From: Prorocentrum cordatum
Taxonomy: Eukaryota > Sar > Dinophyceae > Prorocentrales > Prorocentraceae
Assembly: GCA_963575745.1 (NCBI GenBank)
Contig: CAUYUJ010002772.1
Coordinates: 1 to 64,000, forward strand
Direction of reading: 5' to 3'
Length of the DNA: 64,000 nucleotides
Positions 9,218 through 19,041 of this stretch are shown here, piece after piece (the stretch's first letter is position 1; each line of letters begins with the position of its first letter). A program made the translations under genes and the position numbers. The notes under the pieces are model-generated. The model made no database searches. It worked only from the letters and a program-made list of their open reading frames with translations, and was not told the DNA's origin.

Positions 9218-12200
9218 CTAATCGAAATGCACGTCCAGGGGTGCATTGTAGCGCTCGGCGAAACAGGTGGCTTGGGCGTCAAGCGCTTGCTTCTTGGCAG
9301 CGTCCAGCTCGTTTTGCCCGCTCTCCCCCTTTGCGTCGCAGCTCCAGGCGATAGGCGATGTTACCCATGAGGCAAGGTCGTGCAGCGGGTCGAAGCCCTC
9401 GTCGATGTCCAGGGAGCTCCGGTGGCCCAAGGAGGCGCTGCCGCGAAAGCGGACCCAAAGGCGAGTAAGTCGCCCGTATTCAGAGAGTACGCGCAGCTGG
9501 GACCAGGTGGCATTGGCAAACATACGCCCGTCTCCCAAGATCAGGATGTTCCGCTTGGCCCTGGTGATCGCCACGTTCAGGCGTTTGGCGTCGTCGACAA
9601 CGCCCCAGTTATGGTGCCCATTGCTCCGTGTAGTAAGCACGATTACGATGTCCGCCTCTCCTCCCTGGCTAGAGTCGATTGTGGTGAGCTTGAGCGCCCC
9701 ACTCTCCATGTGTTCACCCGCAATCTGCCGGAGTCCAGGGAAAGAAGTGCCGATGGCTGTGTGGGCGTTACGGTCTTCTCGGAAAACGTATTCCCACCGT
9801 TGAGTGTCCACACTGTGGCCTTGCGGGGGGAGTCCAGGGCTAGGGGTGTCTTGACCTTCGCGCACGGAGCCGCCCTTCCCCTTGCCTGTCTTCCCCTTCC
9901 TGCTTCCCTTGATGTTTCGAAGGACGCCGGAGAGGTGGCGGGGACCTTGCGGCCAGCCATCCGCGAGGATAGCCGTCTGGAACTGGTAACCAACCACGAT
10001 TCTGACGGAGGTGCCTTTATCAAGCTCGGGCAGAAGTGCCTGCACGATGTCCACGGCCTGAGCTGCCTCAGGAAGGTTGGCGCAGCCTGGTTGGAGGTCT
10101 GAAGTGACCTCCCAGGAAAGCGTGTGAACCAGCAGGAAACGGTGCTTGTCTCCGCTTGGCGGCGGATCCAGCTGCTCGAGGGTTACGCGGAGATCACCTT
10201 CGTCGGACTCGGTGAGTTTCGCCAGCTCTGTCAGTCGCCCGGGTTCCCAGGCTTTAATGTCTCTCCATGGGATGCCTTCGACAAGTGGCCTGTCTCTGAG
10301 CGGATCTGTGATACCTGACGTCATGCCTTTTCCGTAGTAGGCTGCCTGCGGAAAGGCGAGTAGCTGTGGATGCATCTGGTAGCAGACCGAGAGGTGAACC
10401 ACTGCCGATTCTTGGCCGCGGAGCGCGTGGAACATCCTGTCGAAAATGCTGACACAAAGTCCCAGGTCGTTCGCAAGCTTGGAGAGCACCGTGGGGGGCA
10501 ACTGATTCGGGTCACCCACAAGGACCAGGGCCCCGCCACTGTTGATCAGATTAACCATGGACATGAGTGCGTGTAGCTCCGTGGCCTGTCCAGCCTCGTC
10601 CATTACCAGGAGGACGATGTGGGGGCATTCTTTTTGTCCAAGGGCTTCTGCCGCCTCGTGTGTGGACATGATTACCCTGGCGCTCCGTAGTAGGCTCGTC
10701 TTGTAAGGCCTGAAATCTTGACTCTTGTCCCCGTCCTGGAACGGGAATTCCCCGCAAGCGTTCCTGTAGTGGCCTTCAGGCGTCAGGTCGACGAATGCCT
10801 CGTTGACACGGTCCTTCTTTGCCAGGCGCACGAAGCTTCCAGGGAACCCCATGTCCGGGTCGAGGCGTCGCTGCCGATGTGCTTCGATCATTGCCAGAGC
10901 CGGTTGGTCCACCGCTGTGTTGGAGCCTGCGGCCAGAGCAACCGCTTGTCCAGGGCGTAGGCAGGAGCCCCACATGTCCAGGCAGGCCACCGAGAAGGTG
11001 GTCTTGCCCGTCCCAGGGGGTCTGCGCACTAGTACGGCGTGATGACTCAACGTGGCCTGAAGGGTCCTGGTCGCGTCGCTGTTGGGCTTGTGCCTGCTCA
11101 ATGTGCCGCGGAGGGTGTCAATGCTGGGCGTGGGGCGCACTCTCTGGAAGACAGAGCCTGTCGCCTCAGAGATCTCCTCGTCAGAGAAAGCCTTCAGGCC
11201 CTGGGGGAAGGGCGGCGCCTGCTGTAGAAGGCCGTCTCGGACAGCCTGCGTGTGGTCGACGTCGGGAACATCGAAACCCAGGGTGGCGGCCGCTCTGGCC
11301 CTCAGGCTCAGACCCAAGGAGCAAGTGTGCCTCAGGTCATTGGCCATAAATCGTTCGGAGCGTGGGGCGTGCACGAAGGCCAAGAGAAACGTCAGAGGGG
11401 ACAGCTGGTGGGCGAACAGGTCCGCAGGGTTCTGACGAAGGTAGTAGATTTGGTCGAGCGCCCAGCACTGCCGCCAAAACTGGATGTCAGAAGGGGCTTC
11501 GTCCACTCGATACCAGGGAGCATCCTCGCTTTGGGGGCGTTTCGCCTTGGTCTCGTCTGCATGGAACTGACCTCCCTTCCCACTGTTGTAGAGCACAATG
11601 CACCTGTCGGAGGGATATCTGGTGGAAGGGCTGAGACCGAGCGCTTGGGCGTCTCTGGGATGGATGGGGCCGCCCAAAGCAGGGGGGCACCATACTGCGA
11701 CATCAGCGATCTTGTCTACTGTGGGGCCCGTGACGGAGATATACAGCTCCCTGCTGTCCTTGTCCCCGTCGAGGGATCTGGGCGCAACCTTGTACTGAGA
11801 AGGCCATTCCAGCAAACAGAGCTCTTTGCCGTCAGGTAGGCCCATTGCGTTCCGTATCCAAAAGGTATCCAGGTCTTCCAGGTCAGTGTTGGCATCGATC
11901 CTGGTGATGCGAACTCCGAGGGCGCAATTGCCTTTCCTGGCCAGGTCCTCTCGCGTGGAGCCTTTTCCGTCATCTACCGTCTCGACGGAGGCTTGGCTTT
12001 CCGCCCAGGCGATCCTGCGTAGCGTCTGCCCTCGATCCTGGAGAGAGTAGGGCCACTGCGAGGGGAGACGCACGGCACCAGTCAGCTCCCCGAGTGCCGC
12101 CTTGGGGTGGACCCTGGAATGCTGGGAGTCCAGTGGTACAGAGTAGAGACTAACTACCTCGGCGGCCGCCTGTAAGGCCAACGACTCGTCCAGGGCAGCT

Positions 12201-12991
12201 GGGCTAGTCGGGGATACAGCGTCATCCTCAGGGAGCATCGCACTGTCTTCGGAGAACAACACTCTTCGCTGCAGATTGGGCTGGGCCCAGGCGGGCGGAG
12301 GGCGGGGCGGCGGGGGCGGGGGAGGGGGTACGACCGAGGCGCCTGCTGCCTGTCCAGGGGCGGCAGGATGGGGCCCGATGGCCGATTTCACTCGAATCCT
12401 GTTCTCGTCGCCACAGTCTGGCTGCCCGAGGCCCTCCCTTGTGGCTCCCCATCTGTCCAACAGGTGTGTTCGCACCGTCTCAGGGTCGGACCTGGTACCC
12501 CCAGGGCAGTTGTACGTTGGCGCATCGTCCCAGAGAGGGTAGGTGATGGGCACATGCAGCGCGTCTTCTGGGATAGCGATGCCAGGGGGCGAACGCACCC
12601 CGTCATGGGACACTGAGGGTTTGACGGGTCTCCAACCGGGCCAGGGCTTCCGAACGAGGGACACCTGGTGATATGCGTCCCAGGGGCGCCCTCCACAATT
12701 GCTCCACATATTTCCAGGAGTGACATAGGTGTTCGGGTCAGGCCAACCGTCCTGGTAGCGCGCCTCCGACATCTCATAGTGCTTGTCACTTAGGATGTGC
12801 TGTGTGTCGTCTACGGGTTCTTGGCAGATTTCGCACCAGTGTCGCCACCAGCCGTTGAAGTAGACCCACCGCATCCAGGGACAGAAGCGAGCCAGGAAGA
12901 CACGTGTGCCCATGCGCACTGGCGGTCCGTCCTCACTATACGGCAGGCACGAGGGCCATCGACGGATGGGGCCTTGGTTGTTCTTAGGCAT
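9218..12991 (-). CDS. Superfamily-1 (UPF1-like) RNA/DNA helicase, 1257 aa
   Basis: This intact ORF starts with ATG at 12991 and overlaps the RNase H frame by 181 nt. Residues 53-71 form a CX2CX8HX5H finger (CEIC...H...H) like U1/matrin-type zinc fingers. A Pro-rich linker lies at about 220-236. The helicase core carries Walker A RRPPGTGKTT (about 656-665), DEAG Walker B VMDEAGQATE (796-805), motif III VGDPNQLPPT (825-834), a YQMHP motif IV (871-875, usually YRMHP), motif V TIDSSQGGEAD (1104-1114) and motif VI RLNVAITRAKR (1137-1147). The motif set is that of the UPF1/SMG-2 group, ATP-driven translocases acting on RNA or DNA. A Lys/Gly-rich insert (about 1028-1044) sits in domain 2A. All key catalytic residues are present. 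A role in unwinding element RNA or cDNA during target-primed reverse transcription is inference. An in-frame TAG separates it from the next ORF. Confidence 0.9.
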   Translation of the reverse strand: MPKNNQGPIRRWPSCLPYSEDGPPVRMGTRVFLARFCPWMRWVYFNGWWRHWCEICQEPVDDTQHILSDKHYEMSEARYQDGWPDPNTYVTPGNMWSNCGGRPWDAYHQVSLVRKPWPGWRPVKPSVSHDGVRSPPGIAIPEDALHVPITYPLWDDAPTYNCPGGTRSDPETVRTHLLDRWGATREGLGQPDCGDENRIRVKSAIGPHPAAPGQAAGASVVPPPPPPPPRPPPAWAQPNLQRRVLFSEDSAMLPEDDAVSPTSPAALDESLALQAAAEVVSLYSVPLDSQHSRVHPKAALGELTGAVRLPSQWPYSLQDRGQTLRRIAWAESQASVETVDDGKGSTREDLARKGNCALGVRITRIDANTDLEDLDTFWIRNAMGLPDGKELCLLEWPSQYKVAPRSLDGDKDSRELYISVTGPTVDKIADVAVWCPPALGGPIHPRDAQALGLSPSTRYPSDRCIVLYNSGKGGQFHADETKAKRPQSEDAPWYRVDEAPSDIQFWRQCWALDQIYYLRQNPADLFAHQLSPLTFLLAFVHAPRSERFMANDLRHTCSLGLSLRARAAATLGFDVPDVDHTQAVRDGLLQQAPPFPQGLKAFSDEEISEATGSVFQRVRPTPSIDTLRGTLSRHKPNSDATRTLQATLSHHAVLVRRPPGTGKTTFSVACLDMWGSCLRPGQAVALAAGSNTAVDQPALAMIEAHRQRRLDPDMGFPGSFVRLAKKDRVNEAFVDLTPEGHYRNACGEFPFQDGDKSQDFRPYKTSLLRSARVIMSTHEAAEALGQKECPHIVLLVMDEAGQATELHALMSMVNLINSGGALVLVGDPNQLPPTVLSKLANDLGLCVSIFDRMFHALRGQESAVVHLSVCYQMHPQLLAFPQAAYYGKGMTSGITDPLRDRPLVEGIPWRDIKAWEPGRLTELAKLTESDEGDLRVTLEQLDPPPSGDKHRFLLVHTLSWEVTSDLQPGCANLPEAAQAVDIVQALLPELDKGTSVRIVVGYQFQTAILADGWPQGPRHLSGVLRNIKGSRKGKTGKGKGGSVREGQDTPSPGLPPQGHSVDTQRWEYVFREDRNAHTAIGTSFPGLRQIAGEHMESGALKLTTIDSSQGGEADIVIVLTTRSNGHHNWGVVDDAKRLNVAITRAKRNILILGDGRMFANATWSQLRVLSEYGRLTRLWVRFRGSASLGHRSSLDIDEGFDPLHDLASWVTSPIAWSCDAKGESGQNELDAAKKQALDAQATCFAERYNAPLDVHFD

Positions 12992-14160
12992 GATCCAGGG
13001 ATCGGGCGGTCCAGGGTGGCAGCGGAAGGCTGCTGTCTGTTGCTGCGGCAGCTGAAGGCTGCAACCCGTCGAGACCTTAGTGCGTCGCAGCGGGGGCGAT
13101 CAGAGGAGAAGGGGGGAGGGGGATTTTCGAGAGCGTCAACGAACTGGGCAACCCGGTCCAAGTCGCAGAGGTCGACACCGGCCGCAGGGAAGAGGGGAGG
13201 GGGGGGGCGCTGGGAGCCATCCCAGACAATCCAGGAGGTGACCGCCAAGTCACCGGCACGACGAAGGGCGTCGGCCCAAAAGACCCCTAGTGTTGCGAGG
13301 CGGTCGGCTGCTTTGTTGAGGCGGCGTCGCACTGCCTGCCATGTGAGGGTCCAGCCGGCCTCGCTGGCCTGCCTGAGGGCAAAATCCATCTGCTGTGCCA
13401 GGTGGAGCCGGCGATAGCGGCCTGTGCCGGCCCCGTACCGGATGGCAGCTAGGTTGTCGCCTACCACCCTGGCACCTCGAAGCGTGCTCCCGACGTGGGG
13501 GAGCAGGGCGAGGCCAGCTCTGCACCCAGAGGCCTCCGCCGTCTGCGCGTTGTCACAGCCTGGGAGGGCGACGACGGCGACGGCGACAACGCGTGGGTAG
13601 CCGTGGCGCGGGTCATGTCTCCAAAGGATCGCGGCCGCGCCGGAGACCTTGTCGCCCTTCCCGATCCGGCGTGCTCCTCCGTCGAACGTGAGCTCGTAGG
13701 GCCATTGGGCAGTGTCGGCGGCGGGGAGCAGGGAGTTCCCGACAGTGATTTCCTCGCCCACGTCCAGATCCCTGCCAGCTCTGAGCACAAGAGTGTGCTG
13801 GTCGCAGAGTCTGCAATAGGTCTTGGTCCAGAGGGCGCTGGGCCCTGTCCGTCCTAGGGCAGGGGAACCAGCCCACCCCTGGGGGCACCCAGCTCGCCCT
13901 GGGGTCGCAGGTTTGGAGAACGGCGAGCCGGTCCCCACTACGCGCGGCCCTGGTCGTGATAGGGAGGCGCCGGATTCCCCCCCCGGCGCGTGGAGCCTGT
14001 CTGCCGAGGTGCGGCCCGGCGGCCCCACGCATGCGCAAAAGGCGTGGCCCTTGGGGATTGCATTGTTGACAGGGGTCGAGCATAGGGGCCCAGACCGCGG
14101 TTTCATCCGCAGGTGCTGCCGGAGGCTGCCCTTCGTGCATGTCATCGTCCTCATCGTCAT
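12811..14160 (-). pseudogene. LINE ORF2 segment: RNase H domain
   Basis: The stretch at about 13700-13290 reads as an RNase H fold: YELTFDGGARRI (first Asp), AEASGCRAGLALL (Glu on helix A), VVGDNLAAIRYG (second Asp) and RRLNKAADRLATLG (final Asp). This is the arrangement of RNase H domains found after the RT in several LINE clades, where the enzyme removes RNA from the hybrid. The acidic residues are present. The first 130 codons of this frame are out-of-frame noise, because the real upstream protein continues in the neighbouring frame. The frame runs on past the helicase ATG to 12811. A frameshift between it and the preceding segment marks ORF2 as broken. Confidence 0.75.
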
Positions 14161-15262
14161 CTTCCTGGAGATCGGTATCGGACACAGTGATACCCTGTGC
14201 GATGAGTCTGGCGGCTTCGTCGGCGCCGATGGGAGTGCAATCCAGGTTCACGCAGTATCTGAAGGAGGCCTGGTGTAACAGGCGGCAGACAAGTCTCTGA
14301 TGCTGACCCCTGGTGCACATCGCGGTGGCAAGGTCTCTGGGGTGGTCTGGGCCTCTGGCTTTCTCCCAGGCGAGGGCGGCTGCGGGGCACCAGCGCCACG
14401 CGTGCTCAGTGGTGGCTTCTCCAAGGCCGCAGAGAGGGCAGGCTCCGTAGAGCACCTGCCGGATCGGAATGCTGATGCTGCCATGCTGATCTCCTCGCTC
14501 TGCAGCAAGTGGACGCAGATCCTCTGGCAAAACGTCGTCGCCAAGGAGAGGCCAGAGGGAAGCCTCTCCAGTCCAGGGCCCGAGGCAGGAATCACACCAG
14601 GCCTGGCCGTGATCACGTTGCCCGGCAGTGAGCCAGACTCTTTTGGCCGCCCTGCCGCAGCCACATTGGTGGGGGATCCTGTCGGCAACGCTTCGCCGGC
14701 GCGCGGACCCAGGTAGTCCGTTAGCCAGGATCCGTAGGACGTGGTGTGCCTCGGTGAAGGAGGCGCAGTGCCCCAGGAGCGACCATTCCGCGCCGTCTGT
14801 TTGAGCCCACCTGCGCTCCTCGCTGGTTGCGGAGAACCACCTGCTCACAGCGTGCCCGTGGAGCTGCGTCCAGGCCGCGACATATACCACGCGCCCAAAG
14901 TAGCGGGCCCGCCGTCGGGGGGGCTCTCTCATCGCACGATTGAAGAGGTCAGCAGCCCTGGCGTCAGTCAGCACTTTGGAGCCGGGTCTGCGTGGCTCAT
15001 CCGGCGAGGTAAATTCCCGTGCCCATTTAACGAGCTTGTTCCATCTTCTCCCAGCCTTGTGCCGTGCCTGAGGGGGGCCCCACAGGTCGTCCAGGGCATG
15101 CGCCCTGGCCGCGATCGCTCGCGAAGTGGCGACCGGACACTTGGGGCGGCCAGGGACCTGGAAGCGAATGCCCAGGCCTGTGAGGATGTTGTCGGGAATC
15201 CAAGAAGCGGAGGCAAGGCCGAGAGCGACCCGAAGGTGGGCCCGGAGCGTCCTTTCTTGCAC
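13613..15262 (-). pseudogene. LINE ORF2 segment: RT connector with CCHC zinc knuckle
   Basis: This frame carries the region between RT thumb and RNase H. At about 14395-14450 it encodes ACPLCGLGEATTEHAWRWC, a CX2CX8HX4C knuckle of the kind that follows the RT of many LINEs and helps nucleic-acid binding. An upstream Cys cluster (HQCGCGRAAK ... WCDSC, about 14570-14660) may be a second zinc site. A run of Asp/Glu follows near 14150. After about 14100 the frame degenerates and the RNase H continues in a different frame. No intron signals were obvious at the switch, so I read it as a frameshift. Confidence 0.6.
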
Positions 15263-15996
15263 AGTGTCGGGAAGGGAGTAGTGGGAGGGGTAGGGAATGA
15301 GCGCAATGAGGCGAGGGCGGTTTTGGTGGGAGACATGTTGGCAAGATGCAGGGCCATGGCTCGGTCCCGTAGCTTGGGGAGCGGTTTGCCCCAGGTGCCG
15401 GTAACGAGGGCGTCAAGTTGCCCCCTAGTCATTGCGCCCCGAGGCGGTAAGCTTTCTCCTTCGGCGGCCCGGGATACGACGCAGGCGCCAAGGTAGGGCC
15501 ACTGTGGGCGAACAGCGGATGATCCAAACGGGGTGTAGTCCATGGCACGTCTCCACCAACCGTGGTCGCTGGCTGGAACCAGGGCCGTTTTAAAATTGCA
15601 GCTGCATGGGCGGCTCCAGGGGGAGCACTGCCCTGCGATGTCAGGGCCGCCGGTTCTCCTGATCATTTCGAGGATAAGCCCCGCTGGCAGGCCTGCGACT
15701 GTCGTCGTGGTGCCATTATCGATGAAGTCCACAGGGGCGGAGTCCAGGAGCTGCCTGATGTCGATTCCGGATGGGGCTTCGATCCCCCTGCACCTGTGGG
15801 CTTCGACCAGGAGCCCTGCCGTCCTTGCGAGCCAGGGCAGAGCAATGCCGACACGCAGTGTTTGGGCAGCGGCGCCCAGAAGGGCGGCCAGATCGTCCAC
15901 ATATGTCGGGTCGTCCGCCCCGGTAATGTCGGCGAGGGCGCCGATGAGAGGGTCGTATCCCAAGCACCGGAGGAGTGGGGAGGCGGTGCCTCCCAT
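14968..15996 (-). pseudogene. LINE ORF2 segment: RT palm, motifs B and C, and thumb
   Basis: Translation begins MGGTASPLLRCLGYDPLI, matching RT motif B, and continues to DDPTYVDDLAALLG, the motif C YVDD box holding two catalytic aspartates. The downstream thumb-like sequence (HLANMSPTKTALASL) continues to about 15290, after which the frame shifts. The motif A half of the palm lies in another frame just upstream, with the break near 16000-16030. The catalytic YVDD is intact, so decay is by frame rather than by loss of active-site residues. Confidence 0.75.
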
Positions 15997-16945
15997 CCCG
16001 ATAGATAGAACGTAAGAGTCTCCTTATTCGGCTCTTGTACCTCCCTTTACAGGTTCGCACACACCTGCTGCCGACGAGGCAGTCCACGGAGTGCAGGAGC
16101 CAGCCGGGGATTTGCCATCGCCTCGCCAGCTGCCCCATCCATTGCAGGGATATACGTACAAAGGCTTTGTTCTGGTCACAAAAGAGGACCGCGGTACTTG
16201 GAGCGGGGCCTAAGCGCCTTGCTGCGTCCTGTATATAATGGTCAACAGCGTCTTGGTGCGCGCCAAGCAGGGCGGACCACGAAGGCCCGGGTTCGGTGTC
16301 GGCAACCGGATCCAGGGCGAGGTGGTCGGTGGCGGAAGTGATATTGGGCCCACATTGTCCCCCGCGCTTGGCGGCTTGATTAGTGCTAAGCCTGGGCTCA
16401 ATCACGGGGCCGAGGCAGTCGGCGATGGTTGCACCGTGCAGCCTTCGTAGGCAAGTGGGGAGCTGTAAGGGCCGCATATCGTCGGCAAGCTCCGCGGCCG
16501 GTTTCTTGCCAATCCAGACGAGTGAATCGATGGAAGGGCCTAGGACCAGGTCTAAAAATGCTGGGTTCAGCTCGGCGGCATACCAGGCCTGGGCGAGTAG
16601 ACCGGCAACGAAGCGAGCCCCGGGATGGTACAGCTCGTACGGTTCTCCGTCAACCCCGGGGGCGCTGCCGCTTGGACCCAGGACGAGGGAGGCTATCCTA
16701 CCCCACTGCGGGTTGGGGGAATGAGGGAACTGTCCAGTATCCTTGTGCCTGAAATATTCGTCGAGGATACGGTCCGCGGCTGAGGGAGGGGGGGGGGGCG
16801 GTTTGCCAGATCGAACTCCGGCTCCGCCATAGAACGTCGTCGACTTCCTTCGTGCGCTCCTTCCATCTTCCGTCCGTGTCACGAACCCCAAGGATAGCGT
16901 GTGTCCTGACGAAGATTTCTCGACCCGTCCGGTAGTGGGATGCAA
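15716..16945 (-). pseudogene. LINE ORF2 segment: RT fingers and motif A
   Basis: The fingers region shows GPSGSAPGVDGEPYELYH (RT motif 0/1-like) and DMRPLQLPTCLRRLHGATIAD (motif 2). Motif A is TAVLFCDQNKAFVRIS, with the first catalytic Asp and the KAF signature of LINE RTs. After about 16020 this frame becomes Arg-rich noise and motifs B and C appear in the next frame (14968-15996). Together the two frames give a complete non-LTR RT palm. Confidence 0.75.
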
Positions 16946-17981
16946 GAGCGGGGCGCTCGACCCCGGGGCCCCTCTGCGCGGGAGTGAGGCGGGCGGCGCG
17001 TCTCTGAACAGCGTCGTTGTCCCACCTTCGCAGCCAAAGCGCGGCCTGCTGAGGGGTCAGGTCGTTGCCGTCCCACTCATACTCAGCGAGCCAGGCCGCG
17101 AGTGCCCCCACTGGGCGTGCGTTAGAATCCGATCTTCCTGCAGCCGCGAGCAGGGTACCTGGCGAGCGGTTGGTTTTACTCCTACGCCACTTCCTCCACC
17201 AGTCTTGTATGGCCGCGGACATGGCGTGGCGACCCAGAGCGAGGAAGGCAGGCAATAGCGGGACGGTGTGATCGTCAGCCAGGTTGGGGGCCGGGGACGG
17301 GGCAGGCGGCTCCTGTTCCGTCTCCCCTTCGCCGTCGTCGTTGTCACTGTGTCTGGCTGGGAACTGTCCAGGGGCCGCCGGACGGACCCAGTCGGCAGGT
17401 TGTAGGAGGCCGGTCAGGTCAATGTCAGGCAGCCCGACTGTGCGCTCGAGGAAGGAGTACAGGGTTCTTAATTCCGCATGTGCCTCGCTTGGAAGCAAGC
17501 GTAGATCACCAGCACGGATGGTGTTGTCCCTACGAGTTCTGGGGGCGCCCTGTGGCTCCAGGTACAGGATGGCATGGTCAGAGACCGATGGTTCCCAGGC
17601 CTTCCTGACTCCGTAGGCCCCAAGCTGTCGGAAGGGGCACGCCACAATGTCAATCTGCGACTCGTTGTCCGCGTCCACCCTGGTGGGCCCATCGCAGCGG
17701 CAGACACTTGATCCAGTCAGAGAAAGTAGGTCGGAGAGGGCCGCAGCCTCATCGGTTTCGCCCTCTCTTGGGCTGTCAATTTGGATGTTGACGTCACCCC
17801 CCCCAGTAAGTGGGGGTATCGTCCCACCTCTCGATGGCTTGTCGGATGGTCTCGATGGTCTCGGCTTTTCTGGAAGGGGGGAGGTGCACCGAGACCAGCT
17901 GGCAGGTGCTGTCACCTCGCCTGATGGCGGCTGCGACGGTACACCCGGGGACGAGGTCTTCAGCCTGAAGGAGCGTCGCAC
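16698..17981 (-). pseudogene. LINE ORF2 segment: EEP endonuclease C-terminal half and linker to RT
   Basis: From about 17805 this frame reads GGDVNIQID (the GD-x-N box of the endonuclease/exonuclease/phosphatase fold), then SQIDIVACP and VSDHAILYLEP, the SDH box with the catalytic His. It continues through a Glu/Pro-rich and Trp-rich linker (WWRKWRRSK) into the RT fingers. It joins the N-terminal half (17794-18516) at a run of eight C on the plus strand near 17797-17804. Loss of one base would fuse YWGG directly to DVN, so a homopolymer frameshift, biological or from sequencing, is the simplest explanation. Confidence 0.75.
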
Positions 17982-18516
17982 CGCGCGGGATGATTATTGC
18001 TACTCCGCCGGCGCAGCCCCCAGCTGGCCCCCTATAGGCTGGCGAGGCGACCAGCGTGCGAGCGTGGAACATGGTAGACCAGACGGCCGCTTCGTGCTCC
18101 GTCCAGTGGGTCTCCTGTATGAGTATGATCCTCCCGTTGGTGGTCATCTGTGTTAAGAAGGCGTGCTTGATCATGTTTTTATGAGCGGTCGTGCTTTTGA
18201 GATACCTGACGTTCCAACAGCCCACTTTGAGCGTGCCGGTCTGTGTAGCGTTGGAGATGGCGTCGACCAGGGCACGTAGGGAGAACTCCCCGCAGAGATC
18301 CGCCCAAGTGGGGTTGTTCCAGGGGGTTGCATGTAAGAAGGCCCAGAGGGATCTCGGCCGCCGGACGGTGTAGTTGCTGTGCAGCGCCAGGGCGCGGCAC
18401 AGGGAGGAGCAGGCAAGTTGCCAGGCTCTGGCTCTCGCCCCCGGAACGAGATTCGCGAGCGGGGGAGACCCAAGGGCTCGGTGAAGCGCCCCTGGGTCTT
18501 CAGGCGAGTCTAGGGG
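17794..18516 (-). pseudogene. LINE ORF2 segment: EEP endonuclease N-terminal half
   Basis: The frame is open from about 18516. It reads TLKVGCWNVRYL at about 18232, the usual start of an apurinic-type LINE endonuclease, then IILIQETHW with the catalytic Glu, GGVAIII, and LVSVHLPP. These are the N-terminal EEP motifs, so the element probably uses EEP nicking and target-primed reverse transcription. The frame breaks at the G-run (minus strand) around 17800. About 90 codons before the endonuclease (rich in Ala, Leu and Arg) link it to the methyltransferase-like region. Confidence 0.8.
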
Positions 18517-18968
18517 AGCGGCGACCCTTGATCAGCAGGCTGCTGCAGCGGCATGGCTCTGCCTACGTCGTCTGGAAAAGGGGTTCCGGCGAGCAGCGCC
18601 CAGGGGCAGTTTCTGTCGGCGAAACTGCGCGCCTGTCTCCATGCGGCCCATATGTGGCTTCCGGTCGGAGCCTCATGCTGTCGGCCGGGGATGTGTTCGT
18701 TCCTGCCCCACGCCATGATGGAAGTCGCGAGCCTGCGTTGGAGGCGCCTCGGGTCGCAGTGGGTCCCCGCGGCGTCGTAGAGCCTCCTCCCTCGAATGTC
18801 CAAGAACCGAAAGTAAGAACCGAGACCCACTGCTCGCGCCCGCTCTTCGGGGGATGGAATCCTGAGTCCATGCTCCCTTCCGTGTGCGAGTAGCCATCCT
18901 GCCCAGGCCCTCACTTTTCCCTCGCTGGCTAGGCTCTCCCGCTCTCTTCCATGACAGACGAGCGTCAA
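18510..18968 (-). pseudogene. LINE ORF2 segment between methyltransferase and endonuclease
   Basis: The frame is open from about 19045 and reads WLLRTLNDTRNGIKN then TLVCHGRERES, RIPSPEERARAVGLGSYF and RFLDIRGRRLYDAAG. It looks like genuine coding sequence, with balanced composition and no low complexity, but I recognise no domain. By position it could be the C-terminal part of the methyltransferase module. It is out of frame with both neighbours. Confidence 0.45.
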
Positions 18969-19041
18969 TCCTTCTGTGCAGCCTTGGAAGCTACGCTCGG
19001 CACCAGTTTCCGCAAGGATGTTCTTAATGCCGTTCCTGGTG

